From Entrophospora sp. SA101 (taxonomy: Eukaryota; Glomeromycota; Glomeromycetes; Entrophosporales; Entrophosporaceae), in NCBI GenBank assembly GCA_958430865.1, contig CAUDNR010000957.1, positions 8,655 to 23,796 of the forward strand: DNA of 15,142 nt, written 5' to 3'. Below the pieces are notes generated by a model. It saw only the letters and a list, made by a program, of their open reading frames with translations. It made no database searches and was not told where the DNA came from. Shown one piece after another: positions 7,132 to 14,949 of this stretch. The first letter of the stretch is position 1. Each line of letters starts with the position of its first letter. Position numbers and translations under genes: made by a program.

Positions 7132-10100
7132 ATGAGTTTGTCTAGTGAAGCAAAAAAACGTCTTCGTGAATCATTACAACAACAGCGCTTAAATCAAAAG
7201 TCAGCCGAATATAATGAGGCAAAAAAGCTTCTCACAGGTTTAACGAATCTTGATTATAAACCTAACCATGAAAAATATACGTATCATAAATATTGGCTTA
7301 AATCCGATGGAAATGATACTGCACTTTTGGAAGTATACAAACCCGAAGAGCTTTATTCCCAATATATAATTCGAGTGGCAGAAAAGGGGTTTACTATAGT
7401 TGATCATCCTTCCAAAGTTTATGGGCTACCCGACACCCACGAATGTATTGATGGAAGTCTACCTCTTCACCCAGTTCTGGACATCGATGCAAGGCAGTAC
7501 CCCGATCCCATGAATTCTGAACTCCCTTCCTTAGATAGATATAAAATTTCTCGTGAAGATTTATTATCCAGGATCTTAATTGCCTGTGCCGATATTATAT
7601 ATACCGATTTAAAACACCACATAACTTTAAATGATTTTGCCTTAGCTAGTTCGTCTAATGCCAATAAATGTAGCTGGCATATTGTATATCCCCATGCCTG
7701 TTTTATTGACTATAGAGATCTTAAAGGTTTTGTGGAAAAAGTTGCTAATAGGATTGGAAAGCCATACTCAGAATTTATTGATATAGGACTCTATAAATCT
7801 CGCTTCAGTCTTCGTCTTCTTGGGTCGGCAAAGGGTGATAGAATTAAAAGACCTACAATTTCTTCAGTTAAGAAAGGATATTGTAAGCTAGAAGATTATC
7901 TAGTTCAACCTAGGTTTGATGTTTCTGAAATCTGGCCCCGAACCTTTTCTTCTGAAGAGCCAGTAAAACAAGAATCCCAGCCCATCAATGATGAAAATGC
8001 TTTGGTTAAAGGAGCTAATTTAGCTATTGCAGAATATGGGTGGCTCCAGATTGGAAGAATCGAGAAAGGGTTTGTTAACTTTCAATCACAATTGGTTAAA
8101 GAATGCCCTATATGCGATGTTAAACATGAAAAAGATCAACTTTATGGATTTATTCGAAAAAATGGACATTTTATACTCAAGTGCTATCGCCAAAAACAAT
8201 ATAAACCAGATCACAAGGGCCTTAGTTTTGATAAGGTATCAGACAAAACCGAATCAGAAGTGAAGCCTAAGTGGGGATTAATTGAAAGATTACCAAATGC
8301 TGTAAAACATCCACGCCCACTCGTAGAATTATCTGGAAAAAATATCAATGCCAGGGAAATGGAAAATGCACCAGAAGCTTATCCCGATTTCTTGAGTGAG
8401 GAACCCACTACATCTCTTATCCGATCACCTGTAATGACAGGAAAAACAAAAGCTTTAAGAATTATTCTCAATTCCTTAGCCAAAGAAGGGAGCAGACTGC
8501 CGTGTTTTGTTTGGGTTTCATATCGTAAGACTCTCAGTAATGAGACTAAAGCTAAAGTTGATATACTACAAAATGCAGGATTGCGTGTATGTAATTATCA
8601 AGAAGTTGAAGGAGATTTAGCTATATGTAATTGGGATGTTATTATTGTTCAGGCTGAGAGTACACACCGTCTTTCCCTTTTTGGGGGTCGTTCTTATGTA
8701 GTTATTTTAGATGAAGTAAATGCTATTATGCGTCAAATGAATAGTGGAGTTCATGCGCGTGAATCGGAAAATGCTATGCAAGATTTGTTGAAGTCAGCTG
8801 TTCATGTTCTAGCCATGGATGCTTTTGGAAATGAATCGACTTTAAACTTCTTAAGACAATATCGAGGTGAAGATATACGAGTTTTTGATAATAAGTATCA
8901 GCCACATAAAGGTAAGTCTGTAAAAATTCTTTATGATCCAGACAAAGGAGCAGAGGCTATACGTAGAGGTCTTAAGATGCTTGAAGAAGGTAAGCGGGTT
9001 GCCTTTTCAGTTACTGCATGCAAAAAAGCTAGAGCTATAGCTATTCAAGCTTCTAAGTTATTAAAACCAGATGGCTCCCACGTTTTATCACGAGTTTATT
9101 TTGGTCAAATGGATGGAAAACAGCGTCAAGAAGATTTTGCTGATATCAATGCTACTTGGAGTGCTCTCGATTGTGTGGTTTATACAAGTACTGTGGAAGC
9201 TGGTGTTTCCTTTGAGATTTCCAATCATTTTGATGCAGTTATAGGAATAAGCAATATTAATACAGGAGTACATGCTGAAGCTTTTGCACAAATGTTTTAT
9301 CGAGTACGTGATTGTCCATATCATATTATTTCTCTTTATAATAGTAAAAAAACTGGCATTTTCAAAGAACCGAATCGTGATCTCATTCGCGCTGAACTCT
9401 CAGCTTTGAGACCTGGAGATTTACCAACTGCTATAAAAGGACATCGTGAATGGGACAAAATTGCTGATTGTTATATTATTGACTCATCACCAGCAGTTGA
9501 AACTTATATTGAGGTTGAATATCAGAAACGCTTATCTGCCAAATATTTTCCTGAAATTCTATGCAGTCTTATTGCTAGTACTGGTGCATCACTTGAATTA
9601 ATTTCAGCAGAAGATACCGAAAAAGTCAACAGGAATGTAGTTTCTCATACTATTAAGAATGTTGGAAAAAAAATTGAAGGTGCAGATGCAGAATCAATTG
9701 CCAGTGCTCCAGATATTAGTCCTGATGAAGCTGAGATTCTTAAACAAAACCTTATGCGTTCTTTTGCTGATAACATGTCTTTACAACGTCATTATTTATG
9801 GAGAACATATGCTTCAGGTGATATTGGTGGTAAAGATGATATTCGAGACTGGGGTATGAATAATGATGATTGGGTTAAGCTTTGTGATAATGGTTTCGTA
9901 AAAAAATTCAATAGTCCTGAACCTTTACAACATTTTAGGAGGCTGGCATATTTCAGAAGACAAGGTCCAGATGAAGTAAAGGCTTTGGAAAATCTGAAAA
10001 TCAAAGAAGCAATGCAATGGGAAGAATCACAAGATTCTCTGGATCCAGCCTCAAATGATTTACATAAATTTTATTCGGCAAAACAGTGGGAGGCAGTATG

Positions 10101-10992
10101 CGATCTTTTCCAATCAATAGGATTCAGTGGTATTGATGATACAGAGATTCTTTCTGGCGATGATGTGGCTAAGACTTTTGAGCAATCATGGGAAAAAATC
10201 GTTAAAATTCGAGAAGATGCATTATTACTCTTCGGTTTTAAGACCAGAGCTAAAGGATTGCCCGATCTCAAGGCTACAGTAAAATTGATTAATGCAATAG
10301 TAGGAAATTGGTGTGGTTATACCATTAAGAGTGGCGAAACTCGTGTAGGTCCAAGAACTAATCGAGTACGGAAAAAAACATACTGGATTAATCGTGTGCC
10401 AGATAATGGAGCTGGTTTTGAAACTATAGAAAGAATAATAGCTATAAAATCAAATGATCCTAATTATCACCCTACAATTCCAGTTCTTCCACCGTACAAG
10501 CCAGAATCAATTGATGAAACTCAAGAACTTTTCGATTCTATACCTATTACCACTGATATTACCATTTCAGAAGAAACAAAATTTCAGTATTCTACATTAT
10601 CTAGTAATGAGATTCATGAAGAGAATTCTTGCAATAATATAGTTGAACAACTCTCAAGTATTACTGAAACTAAGATTGAAATACTTGAATCTTTAGATAC
10701 TATATCTTTATCTTCAGAATATCTCATCAAAAACGAATCTGATATAGATACCCTTATCTTCCATTTACAACAAAAATATCAAATGTCTCAAGAAAGGTTA
10801 AAACAATGGCGAACTAAGATTGCTTTTGAGTTGCAGGATAACCAAAATTACTGGAAAAAAGAGCGTGAGAGTATGAGTGAGGCCGAGTTCTTGGAATACA
10901 AGCAAAACTTTGAGGCTAAAATGAAAGTTCCTACTACTCCGCACAAAAAAGAATTGAAAAATAAATCTTTAGCAATCATTGAATATGCGTAA
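7132..10992 (+). CDS. Primase-helicase fusion: AEP primase plus UL9-like SF2 helicase, 1286 aa
   Basis: One intronless frame, from an ATG in good context to TAA. Residues about 90-260 carry archaeo-eukaryotic primase motifs: VLDIDA (D117, D119), SWHIVY (S181, H183), and IDIGLYKSRFSLRLLGSAK (D217, R228, K234). CPICDVKH at 325-332 with C351 is a C-x2-C-x3-H...C zinc knuckle as in herpes-pox type primases. Residues about 428-730 form an SF2 helicase: Walker A SPVMTGKT (432-439), Walker B VVILDEVN (D527, E528), VLAMDAFGN (motif III region), YTSTVEAGVSF (near 684) and QMFYRVRD (near 720). This set fits the herpesvirus origin-binding protein family (Herpes_ori_bp). The last 500 residues are unassigned and end in a coiled coil. 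The role is probably priming and unwinding in replication of a mobile or viral-type element. Walker A lacks its usual Gly at two positions. No polymerase gene is seen nearby. Confidence 0.8.
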   Translation: MSLSSEAKKRLRESLQQQRLNQKSAEYNEAKKLLTGLTNLDYKPNHEKYTYHKYWLKSDGNDTALLEVYKPEELYSQYIIRVAEKGFTIVDHPSKVYGLPDTHECIDGSLPLHPVLDIDARQYPDPMNSELPSLDRYKISREDLLSRILIACADIIYTDLKHHITLNDFALASSSNANKCSWHIVYPHACFIDYRDLKGFVEKVANRIGKPYSEFIDIGLYKSRFSLRLLGSAKGDRIKRPTISSVKKGYCKLEDYLVQPRFDVSEIWPRTFSSEEPVKQESQPINDENALVKGANLAIAEYGWLQIGRIEKGFVNFQSQLVKECPICDVKHEKDQLYGFIRKNGHFILKCYRQKQYKPDHKGLSFDKVSDKTESEVKPKWGLIERLPNAVKHPRPLVELSGKNINAREMENAPEAYPDFLSEEPTTSLIRSPVMTGKTKALRIILNSLAKEGSRLPCFVWVSYRKTLSNETKAKVDILQNAGLRVCNYQEVEGDLAICNWDVIIVQAESTHRLSLFGGRSYVVILDEVNAIMRQMNSGVHARESENAMQDLLKSAVHVLAMDAFGNESTLNFLRQYRGEDIRVFDNKYQPHKGKSVKILYDPDKGAEAIRRGLKMLEEGKRVAFSVTACKKARAIAIQASKLLKPDGSHVLSRVYFGQMDGKQRQEDFADINATWSALDCVVYTSTVEAGVSFEISNHFDAVIGISNINTGVHAEAFAQMFYRVRDCPYHIISLYNSKKTGIFKEPNRDLIRAELSALRPGDLPTAIKGHREWDKIADCYIIDSSPAVETYIEVEYQKRLSAKYFPEILCSLIASTGASLELISAEDTEKVNRNVVSHTIKNVGKKIEGADAESIASAPDISPDEAEILKQNLMRSFADNMSLQRHYLWRTYASGDIGGKDDIRDWGMNNDDWVKLCDNGFVKKFNSPEPLQHFRRLAYFRRQGPDEVKALENLKIKEAMQWEESQDSLDPASNDLHKFYSAKQWEAVCDLFQSIGFSGIDDTEILSGDDVAKTFEQSWEKIVKIREDALLLFGFKTRAKGLPDLKATVKLINAIVGNWCGYTIKSGETRVGPRTNRVRKKTYWINRVPDNGAGFETIERIIAIKSNDPNYHPTIPVLPPYKPESIDETQELFDSIPITTDITISEETKFQYSTLSSNEIHEENSCNNIVEQLSSITETKIEILESLDTISLSSEYLIKNESDIDTLIFHLQQKYQMSQERLKQWRTKIAFELQDNQNYWKKERESMSEAEFLEYKQNFEAKMKVPTTPHKKELKNKSLAIIEYA

Positions 10993-11050
10993 TTGTTATA
11001 AATGTTTCAGCGAAGCAAGTAAAGGTGCTAAGACATTATCATCTAGTTAA
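10985..11050 (+). CDS. Very short overlapping ORF with CxxC, 21 aa (doubtful)
   Basis: An ATG at 10985 overlaps the primase-helicase stop by 8 bp and opens a 21-codon frame beginning MRNCYKCFSEAS and ending TLSSS before TAA at 11048-11050. The opening resembles that of the HIRAN protein (MPNICCSCKEPSS): Met, basic or Pro, Asn, then a Cys pair. It may be the start of a truncated zinc-ribbon gene once cotranscribed with the helicase, or chance. A hairpin starts at the very next base. Confidence 0.25.
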   Translation: MRNCYKCFSEASKGAKTLSSS

Positions 11051-11081
11051 GTAGTAATCTCTGAAGCAGAGAGATTGCTAC
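11051..11081. terminator. Hairpin just downstream of the primase-helicase gene
   Basis: The sequence gtagtaatctct, a 7-nt loop gaagcag, then agagattgctac forms a 12-bp stem with one G-T pair. The alternative stem tctctg/cagaga around aag overlaps it. It begins directly after the TAA of the small frame and 58 bp after the helicase stop. It could be a 3'-end or RNA-structure signal. Bacterial-type termination is not expected in a fungal nucleus, so the label is tentative. Confidence 0.4.
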
Positions 11082-11255
11082 ATTTGGCTAGTTATTTATC
11101 TCAGGTAAAGGGATTTTTGTCGCCTCTACAATTAATATAAGAAAAAATTCAAATCAAAAATTATTATCTTAGTACTTGAACCATACAAAGGGGTTTTTGT
11201 GCTATCTGAAAACAATATTTGAAAAAAATCCCATAAAAGATACCCAACTTATAAA

Positions 11256-11269
11256 GACACTTTTGTGTC
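11256..11269. repeat. Small hairpin gacac-tttt-gtgtc
   Basis: Five-bp arms around a T4 loop. The right arm continues as gtccggtcaa, which is similar to the gtgtccgccaaaa core of the 38-bp repeats that begin about 85 bp later, so it may be a diverged outlying member of that family. The surrounding 11082-11350 holds nothing else I can name apart from two copies of aaaggg(a/g)tttttgt near 11107 and 11188. Confidence 0.4.
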
Positions 11270-11350
11270 CGGTCAAGGTATAATTATTATAGACAGGATA
11301 GTTGCACTTTGGATAGACACTATTTTAGTTATATAATTCGAAAAAAAATT

Positions 11351-11568
11351 GGTGTCCACCAAAAGTAAAATTATTACAGATATATATTGGTGTCCGCCAA
11401 AAGTAAAATTATTACAGATATATATTGATGTCCGCCAAAAGTAAAATTATTACAGATATATATTGGTGTCCGCCAAAAGTATCAACTATGCAAGAAAGAG
11501 TTCTAGGATCGCAAAACATAGTATACTAGCGGTGTCCGCCAAAAGTAAAATTATTACAGATATATATA
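11351..11568. repeat. 38-bp iterated repeat with ggtgtccgccaaaagt core
   Basis: Units start at 11351, 11389, 11427 and 11465 with an exact 38-bp period. A fifth copy at 11531 follows a 28-bp unrelated insert. Each has a GC-containing core ggtgtccgccaaaagt and an AT-rich part aaaattattacagatatata. The last tandem unit keeps only the core. The inverted core ttttgacggacacaaaat lies at 11585-11602, so the block is bounded by opposite-facing cores. It may be iterons, transposon end repeats, or satellite DNA. Confidence 0.8.
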
Positions 11569-11607
11569 TTATAAAAAATTATGCTTTTGACGGACACAAA
11601 ATAACTG

Positions 11608-11830
11608 CTAACAATTCGGCACTACGTGCCTCATCCTCGATTGATATTCGAATGCATTATAACAGTTAACAATTTGGCACTACCTGCCTCATCCTTAATT
11701 GATGTTCGAATGAATTATATGAAGCTAACAACTGCTAACAATTCGGCACTACGTGCCTCATCATCGGGTGATATTCGAATGAATTATAACAGTTAGCAAT
11801 TCGGCACTACGTGCCTCAAACCTGGCATTC
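11608..11830. repeat. 58-bp repeat, four copies, each with two palindromes
   Basis: The element ggcactacgtgcc occurs at 11618, 11676 (one mismatch), 11745 and 11803, spaced 58, 69 and 58 bp. Each is a stem of GGCAC/GTGCC around TAC. The first three are followed about 22 bp later by ttcgaatg within or near the palindrome attcgaat, then gaattat or cattat. The extra 11 bp in the middle spacing reads as a duplicated ctaacaactg. Repeats with internal dyads can be protein-binding sites or remnants of small foldback elements. Confidence 0.8.
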
Positions 11831-11887
11831 GAATTCAAGATACAAGGCCAAAATAAGTATTTCCCTGGAGTGCTACTTATAGATGAC

Positions 11888-11905
11888 CGTCCACACGTGT
11901 GGACG
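11888..11905. repeat. 18-bp perfect palindrome
   Basis: The 18 bases cgtccacacgtgtggacg are identical on both strands, with no spacer and a CACGTG centre (an E-box). The next bases, atggacac, repeat part of the arm. An 18-bp perfect dyad in such AT-rich DNA is unlikely by chance and could bind a dimeric factor such as a bHLH protein. Confidence 0.75.
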
Positions 11906-11964
11906 ATGGACACAAATGCTACATGGCGGATACTGAAATCGCGGAGACAGATTTTTTCGATCAA

Positions 11965-12309
11965 TCGTCATCCAAATGACGTTGAACTCGTGAATCAATC
12001 GTAACCCGAATGACTTGAGTTTTGCGATTGAGCCGTCACTCGAATGACTTGAATTTTGCAATCGACCCATCACTCGAATGACTTTGAGTTTTATGACACA
12101 CCCATCACTCGAATGACTTGAATTTTGCAATCGACCCATCACTCGAATGACTTTGAGTTTTATGACACACCCATCACTCGAATGACTTGAATTTTGAAAT
12201 CGACCCATCACTCGAATGACTTGAGTTTTATGACACACCCATCACTCAAATGACTTGAATTTTGCAATCGACCCATCACTCGAATGACTTGAGTTTTATG
12301 ACACACCCC
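11965..12309. repeat. 34/35-bp tandem array with a 69-bp super-period
   Basis: About ten units contain (c)actcgaatgactt. Eight clear unit starts are at 12037, 12071, 12106, 12140, 12175, 12209, 12243 and 12277, spaced 34 or 35 bp. Two unit types alternate: one continues gaattttgcaatcgaccc, the other gagttttatgacacaccc. The pair is the 68-69-bp higher-order unit. The left units (11965-12036) are more diverged, as expected for array edges. The 69-bp period equals 23 codons, which yields a long repetitive minus-strand frame with no ATG start; I do not call it a gene. Confidence 0.85.
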
Positions 12310-12335
12310 TTATAGTAGATACATAACCTAGCTAA

Positions 12336-12368
12336 GTAGAAACATAATCTATTAGATTATGTTTCTAC
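12336..12368. repeat. 33-nt perfect foldback over the kinase stop codon
   Basis: Arms gtagaaacataatcta and tagattatgtttctac (16 bp each) pair perfectly around one base. A diverged direct copy of the left arm, gtagatacataacct, lies 21 bp earlier at 12315. The right arm overlaps the last codons and the TAA of the kinase gene on the minus strand, so the kinase mRNA would end its coding part in a strong hairpin. Confidence 0.8.
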
Positions 12369-13178
12369 TGGTGGAATATGATAATGATTTTTTTTTAAAG
12401 AGCAATTATTATTATCATCAGATGATGATGATGTTAATTCAACACAGGATTCAATTGATTGAAACCATTTTTTATCATTTTTTATATCTTCAGTGGTTAC
12501 ACGCTTCTTAACATCTGGTTCAAGTATACGATACATTAAATCTCGACAGCCATGTGGTAATCTTTCAAATGGTTCATACAACCCAGTACTTTTTGCTTCC
12601 AAATAATCTAAATAATTCAGATCTGTTGATGATGCCATTCTGAATGGAATACCTTTATACAAATAATATACAATTCCACATACCCATATATCTACTAAAC
12701 AAGCATCATATTCTTTGGTTTCAAATTGTTCCTGTAATAATAAGAATTATTATTATAAATATATAAAAATAATAATAAATATAAAAATCTTATAAAGATT
12801 ACTTACAGGAGCAATATATGGTTCAGATCCACATAAACCTTTAAATTTATGGATTGATTCTTCCCAGCATGTCCTAAAAACATAAGATACACCAAAATTT
12901 GTAATTTTTAAATTTCCTTTTACATCCAACAATAAATTTTTAGGTTTTATGTCTCTACATAAAAAAAGAATTGTAATTCATAAGTATTTATTTAACACAA
13001 ATACATGGTAAAATGTTTCAGTCAATCAATTAAATAGATTTTAATAATAAAGGATACCTATGAGCAACTCTCATTGAATGAAGATAATTAACTCCCATTA
13101 TAAGTTGTTTAAAGCAACAATCTATTTCTAAAATAGTCATATGATCTGCTTTTATTGCAGAGTATAAGCCACCACCAG
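12357..13178 (-). pseudogene. SAT4/HAL4-type protein kinase, 3' exons only, DFG changed to NFG
   Basis: Exons on the minus strand are 13178-13058, 12954-12807 and 12731-12357, with introns 13057-12955 (GTATCC...TGTAG) and 12806-12732 (GTAAGT...TACAG). Joined in frame they give the kinase C-lobe: GGGLYSAIK, NYLHSMRVAHRDIKPKNLLL (catalytic HRD and Asn), LKITNFGVS where DFG is expected, FRTCWEE, CGSEPYIAPEQF, DIWVCGI, and a helix ending DVKKRVT. FRTCWEE and the APEQF-type signature match fungal SAT4/HAL4 and NPR1-family kinases that regulate transporters. The N-lobe (Gly loop, VAIK lysine) is absent from the window. Exon 1 here begins after a possible acceptor (ATTAG) next to tandem repeats and a transposon, so the gene is either truncated or has a very large intron. 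NFG would impair Mg-ATP binding. Confidence 0.7.
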
Positions 13179-13195
13179 CTAATGATGTATGACGA

Positions 13196-13245
13196 AACTT
13201 TTGACTTTAGTCATTGACGTGACGAAAGTACTGACTAAAGGTGGT
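13196..13245. repeat. 9-bp inverted repeat ctttagtca/tgactaaag
   Basis: The left arm near 13204 and the right arm near 13231 are perfect complements separated by about 17 bp, with tgacgaaa repeats around them. The block marks the left border of non-kinase DNA. It may be a relic of the same family as the 19-bp array that follows. Confidence 0.5.
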
Positions 13246-13273
13246 TTCTCACCAAGTGCCATTTTGACGATTT

Positions 13274-13384
13274 GACGAAAGTAAAAAGTGTTGACAAAAG
13301 TAAAAAGTGTTGACAAAAGTAAAAAGTTTTGACAAAAGTAAAAAGTGTTGACAAAAGTAAAAATTGTTGACAAGTAAAAATTGA
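13274..13384. repeat. 19-bp tandem array (gacaaaagtaaaaagtgtt)
   Basis: Units start at 13274, 13293, 13312, 13331, 13350 and 13369 with an exact 19-bp period. The first has gacgaaag and the last is shortened. The core tgac(a/g)aaag also occurs singly at 13190-13230. The array sits between the kinase remnant and the transposon. Antisense frames rich in Phe/Thr/Leu are its translation and not genes. Confidence 0.85.
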
Positions 13385-13386
13385 AA

Positions 13387-13431
13387 TTTTTTTTTGTTTT
13401 ATATATATATATTTTTTTTTTTTTTTTTTTT
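13387..13431. repeat. AT microsatellite and T20 tract
   Basis: A T run, five to six TA/AT steps, then twenty T. Simple sequence just outside the Tc1-like element. TA-rich DNA is a favoured target for Tc1/mariner insertion. Confidence 0.8.
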
Positions 13432-13462
13432 GCAAAAGATTGTTAGTTTTATTTTATATATA

Positions 13463-13625
13463 CACTCCCTGGACAAAAGTATTTGATCACGTGTTTACAT
13501 TAATTAGTAAAAAACCTACATAACAACATCACACGAAATTTATAATATTATGCACCTAGGTTTTAATAAATATATATTCGAAATTTCACGTCGCTAGCTT
13601 TCATGTATCAAATTTAATTAAAAAT
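13463..13625 (+). repeat. Left terminal inverted repeat of the Tc1-like element
   Basis: The outer tip (13463-13507) plus the part that pairs with the right arm (about 13508-13625). The order from outside in is cactccctggacaaaag, aaaaaacctacataacaaca, cgaaatttataatattatgc, and gctagctttcatgtatcaa. Differences from the right arm are mostly transitions, suggesting an old copy. Confidence 0.75.
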
Positions 13626-13684
13626 TTTCAAAAAAGTTTTTTTTCATGATCGCCCAAAATTGAAATTATTTATTAAATAAAAAT

Positions 13685-14719
13685 TCAATATCTTGTTGGC
13701 CAGCCATTGTTAGAAATACATGCTTCTATTCTTCTTGGCATGCTTTCAATAAGTTTGTTTAATTTTTCGAATGGAATTTGGGTCCATTCTTCTTTCAATA
13801 CAACTTCCAATTCTGACACATTTTTACAATGACTGCTTCTCTTTTTCAACCGTCTTTCCAACTCATCCCAAAGATGTTCAATAGGGTTGAGATCGGGGGA
13901 TTGTGAAGACCAATTTGATAATATTTCTATATTGTTTTCTACAATCCAATTTTGAACAGCTTTTGCGGTGTGAACTGGGGCGTTGTCATCTTGGAAATAA
14001 TAATTTCTATTATTAAATTCATTTTCAACTAAGGGTAACAAATTTTCTCTTAATATTTCAATATAGTCCCAACAATTCATCTTTCCATCCACCTTAACCA
14101 AAGGACCCAATCCTTTTCCAGAAAAACACCCCCAAACCATTACCCCACCACCACCGTGTTTTACTGACAGGACAATGTTCTTAATATCATAATGTCTCCC
14201 GTTTTCTCTCCAGACAAGACTTGGACCATCATTTCTGAAAACATTAGATCGTGACTCATCACTCCGAATCACAGTATTCCATTTTCTGACACTCCATCTT
14301 CTTTTTTCCAAACACCACCTTAATCTCTTTTCTCTTTGTTTTTCAGTCAACAGAGGTTTCACCACAGCAACTTGTGAATAAATTCCAAGCCCATGGAGAT
14401 TTCTACGAATTGTTTTTGTAGAAATCTCAACACCACTAACTTCGATGAATTTCTCCCGTATCTGGTCAGCAGAAGCACGATTATTATTTTTTACTACTTT
14501 TTCTAATTTTTTCTGATCGTCTTTGTCTAAAATTTTGGGTCTTCCACTTCGTGGTGCACTTTTTAGCTCACCAGAATAATGAGTGATTGTATACTGGACA
14601 GTGCTATATGGAATTTTCATAATCTTAGAAATTTTTCTTATAGAAGCTCCACTTAAATTAAAACCCAAAATTTTACTTCTTTCAACTACTGTTAATTCCG
14701 AATTTTTTACTTTTGTCAT
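13685..14719 (-). CDS. Tc1-like transposase, intact, 344 aa
   Basis: ATG at 14719, TAA-type stop at 13685, no intron. Residues about 8-110 are the paired-like bipartite DNA-binding region: a first helix-turn-helix (IRKISKIMKIPYSTVQ), the AT-hook-like GRPK, and a second helix-turn-helix (ASADQIREKF...TIRRNLHGLG). The DDE catalytic core has its first Asp in RSDESRSNVF, the second in FQDDNAPVHTA, and the Glu in SPDLNPIEHLW. I count 35 residues between the second Asp and the Glu when the Asp before Asn is used, against the classical 34 of Tc1. GGGGVMVWGCFSG is the usual Gly-rich box. The length is normal for the family and no stop interrupts it, so the protein may be active and might act in trans. 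It cuts and pastes DNA at TA sites in the nucleus. Confidence 0.92.
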   Translation of the reverse strand: MTKVKNSELTVVERSKILGFNLSGASIRKISKIMKIPYSTVQYTITHYSGELKSAPRSGRPKILDKDDQKKLEKVVKNNNRASADQIREKFIEVSGVEISTKTIRRNLHGLGIYSQVAVVKPLLTEKQREKRLRWCLEKRRWSVRKWNTVIRSDESRSNVFRNDGPSLVWRENGRHYDIKNIVLSVKHGGGGVMVWGCFSGKGLGPLVKVDGKMNCWDYIEILRENLLPLVENEFNNRNYYFQDDNAPVHTAKAVQNWIVENNIEILSNWSSQSPDLNPIEHLWDELERRLKKRSSHCKNVSELEVVLKEEWTQIPFEKLNKLIESMPRRIEACISNNGWPTRY

Positions 14720-14949
14720 CTTAAAAAATTTTAAAGATTATCAATTTTTCATTGATCGCGAATTCAGATGTTATTACTATTTTTTTAACCACTAATTTTC
14801 TAGACATGATAGAAACACGAAATTTCATATATTTATTCTTCAAAACAATATCCCTCATTTATGTAAAATTTACAAATTTTTATTATGTAGATTTTTAAAA
14901 AACATGAAAATATAGCAAAATGTTTAAATTTTTTATTTGGATTTTAGTT

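Noticed and set aside
11873..12238. Minus-strand gene for a 23-residue repeat protein
   Set aside because: The frame is just the translation of the 69-bp super-repeat. It lacks an ATG start and runs through unrelated flanking sequence.
11965..12309. CRISPR array
   Set aside because: Units are directly adjacent and similar along their whole length; there are no unique spacers and no cas genes, and the setting is a eukaryotic genome.
1..12310. A complete integrated virus
   Set aside because: No capsid protein, packaging ATPase, protease, DNA polymerase or integrase could be found, and a spliced host-like gene interrupts the region; only a replication module is supported.
13179..13435. Minus-strand reading frames rich in Phe/Thr/Leu
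   Set aside because: They are translations of the 19-bp tandem array and the T tract.
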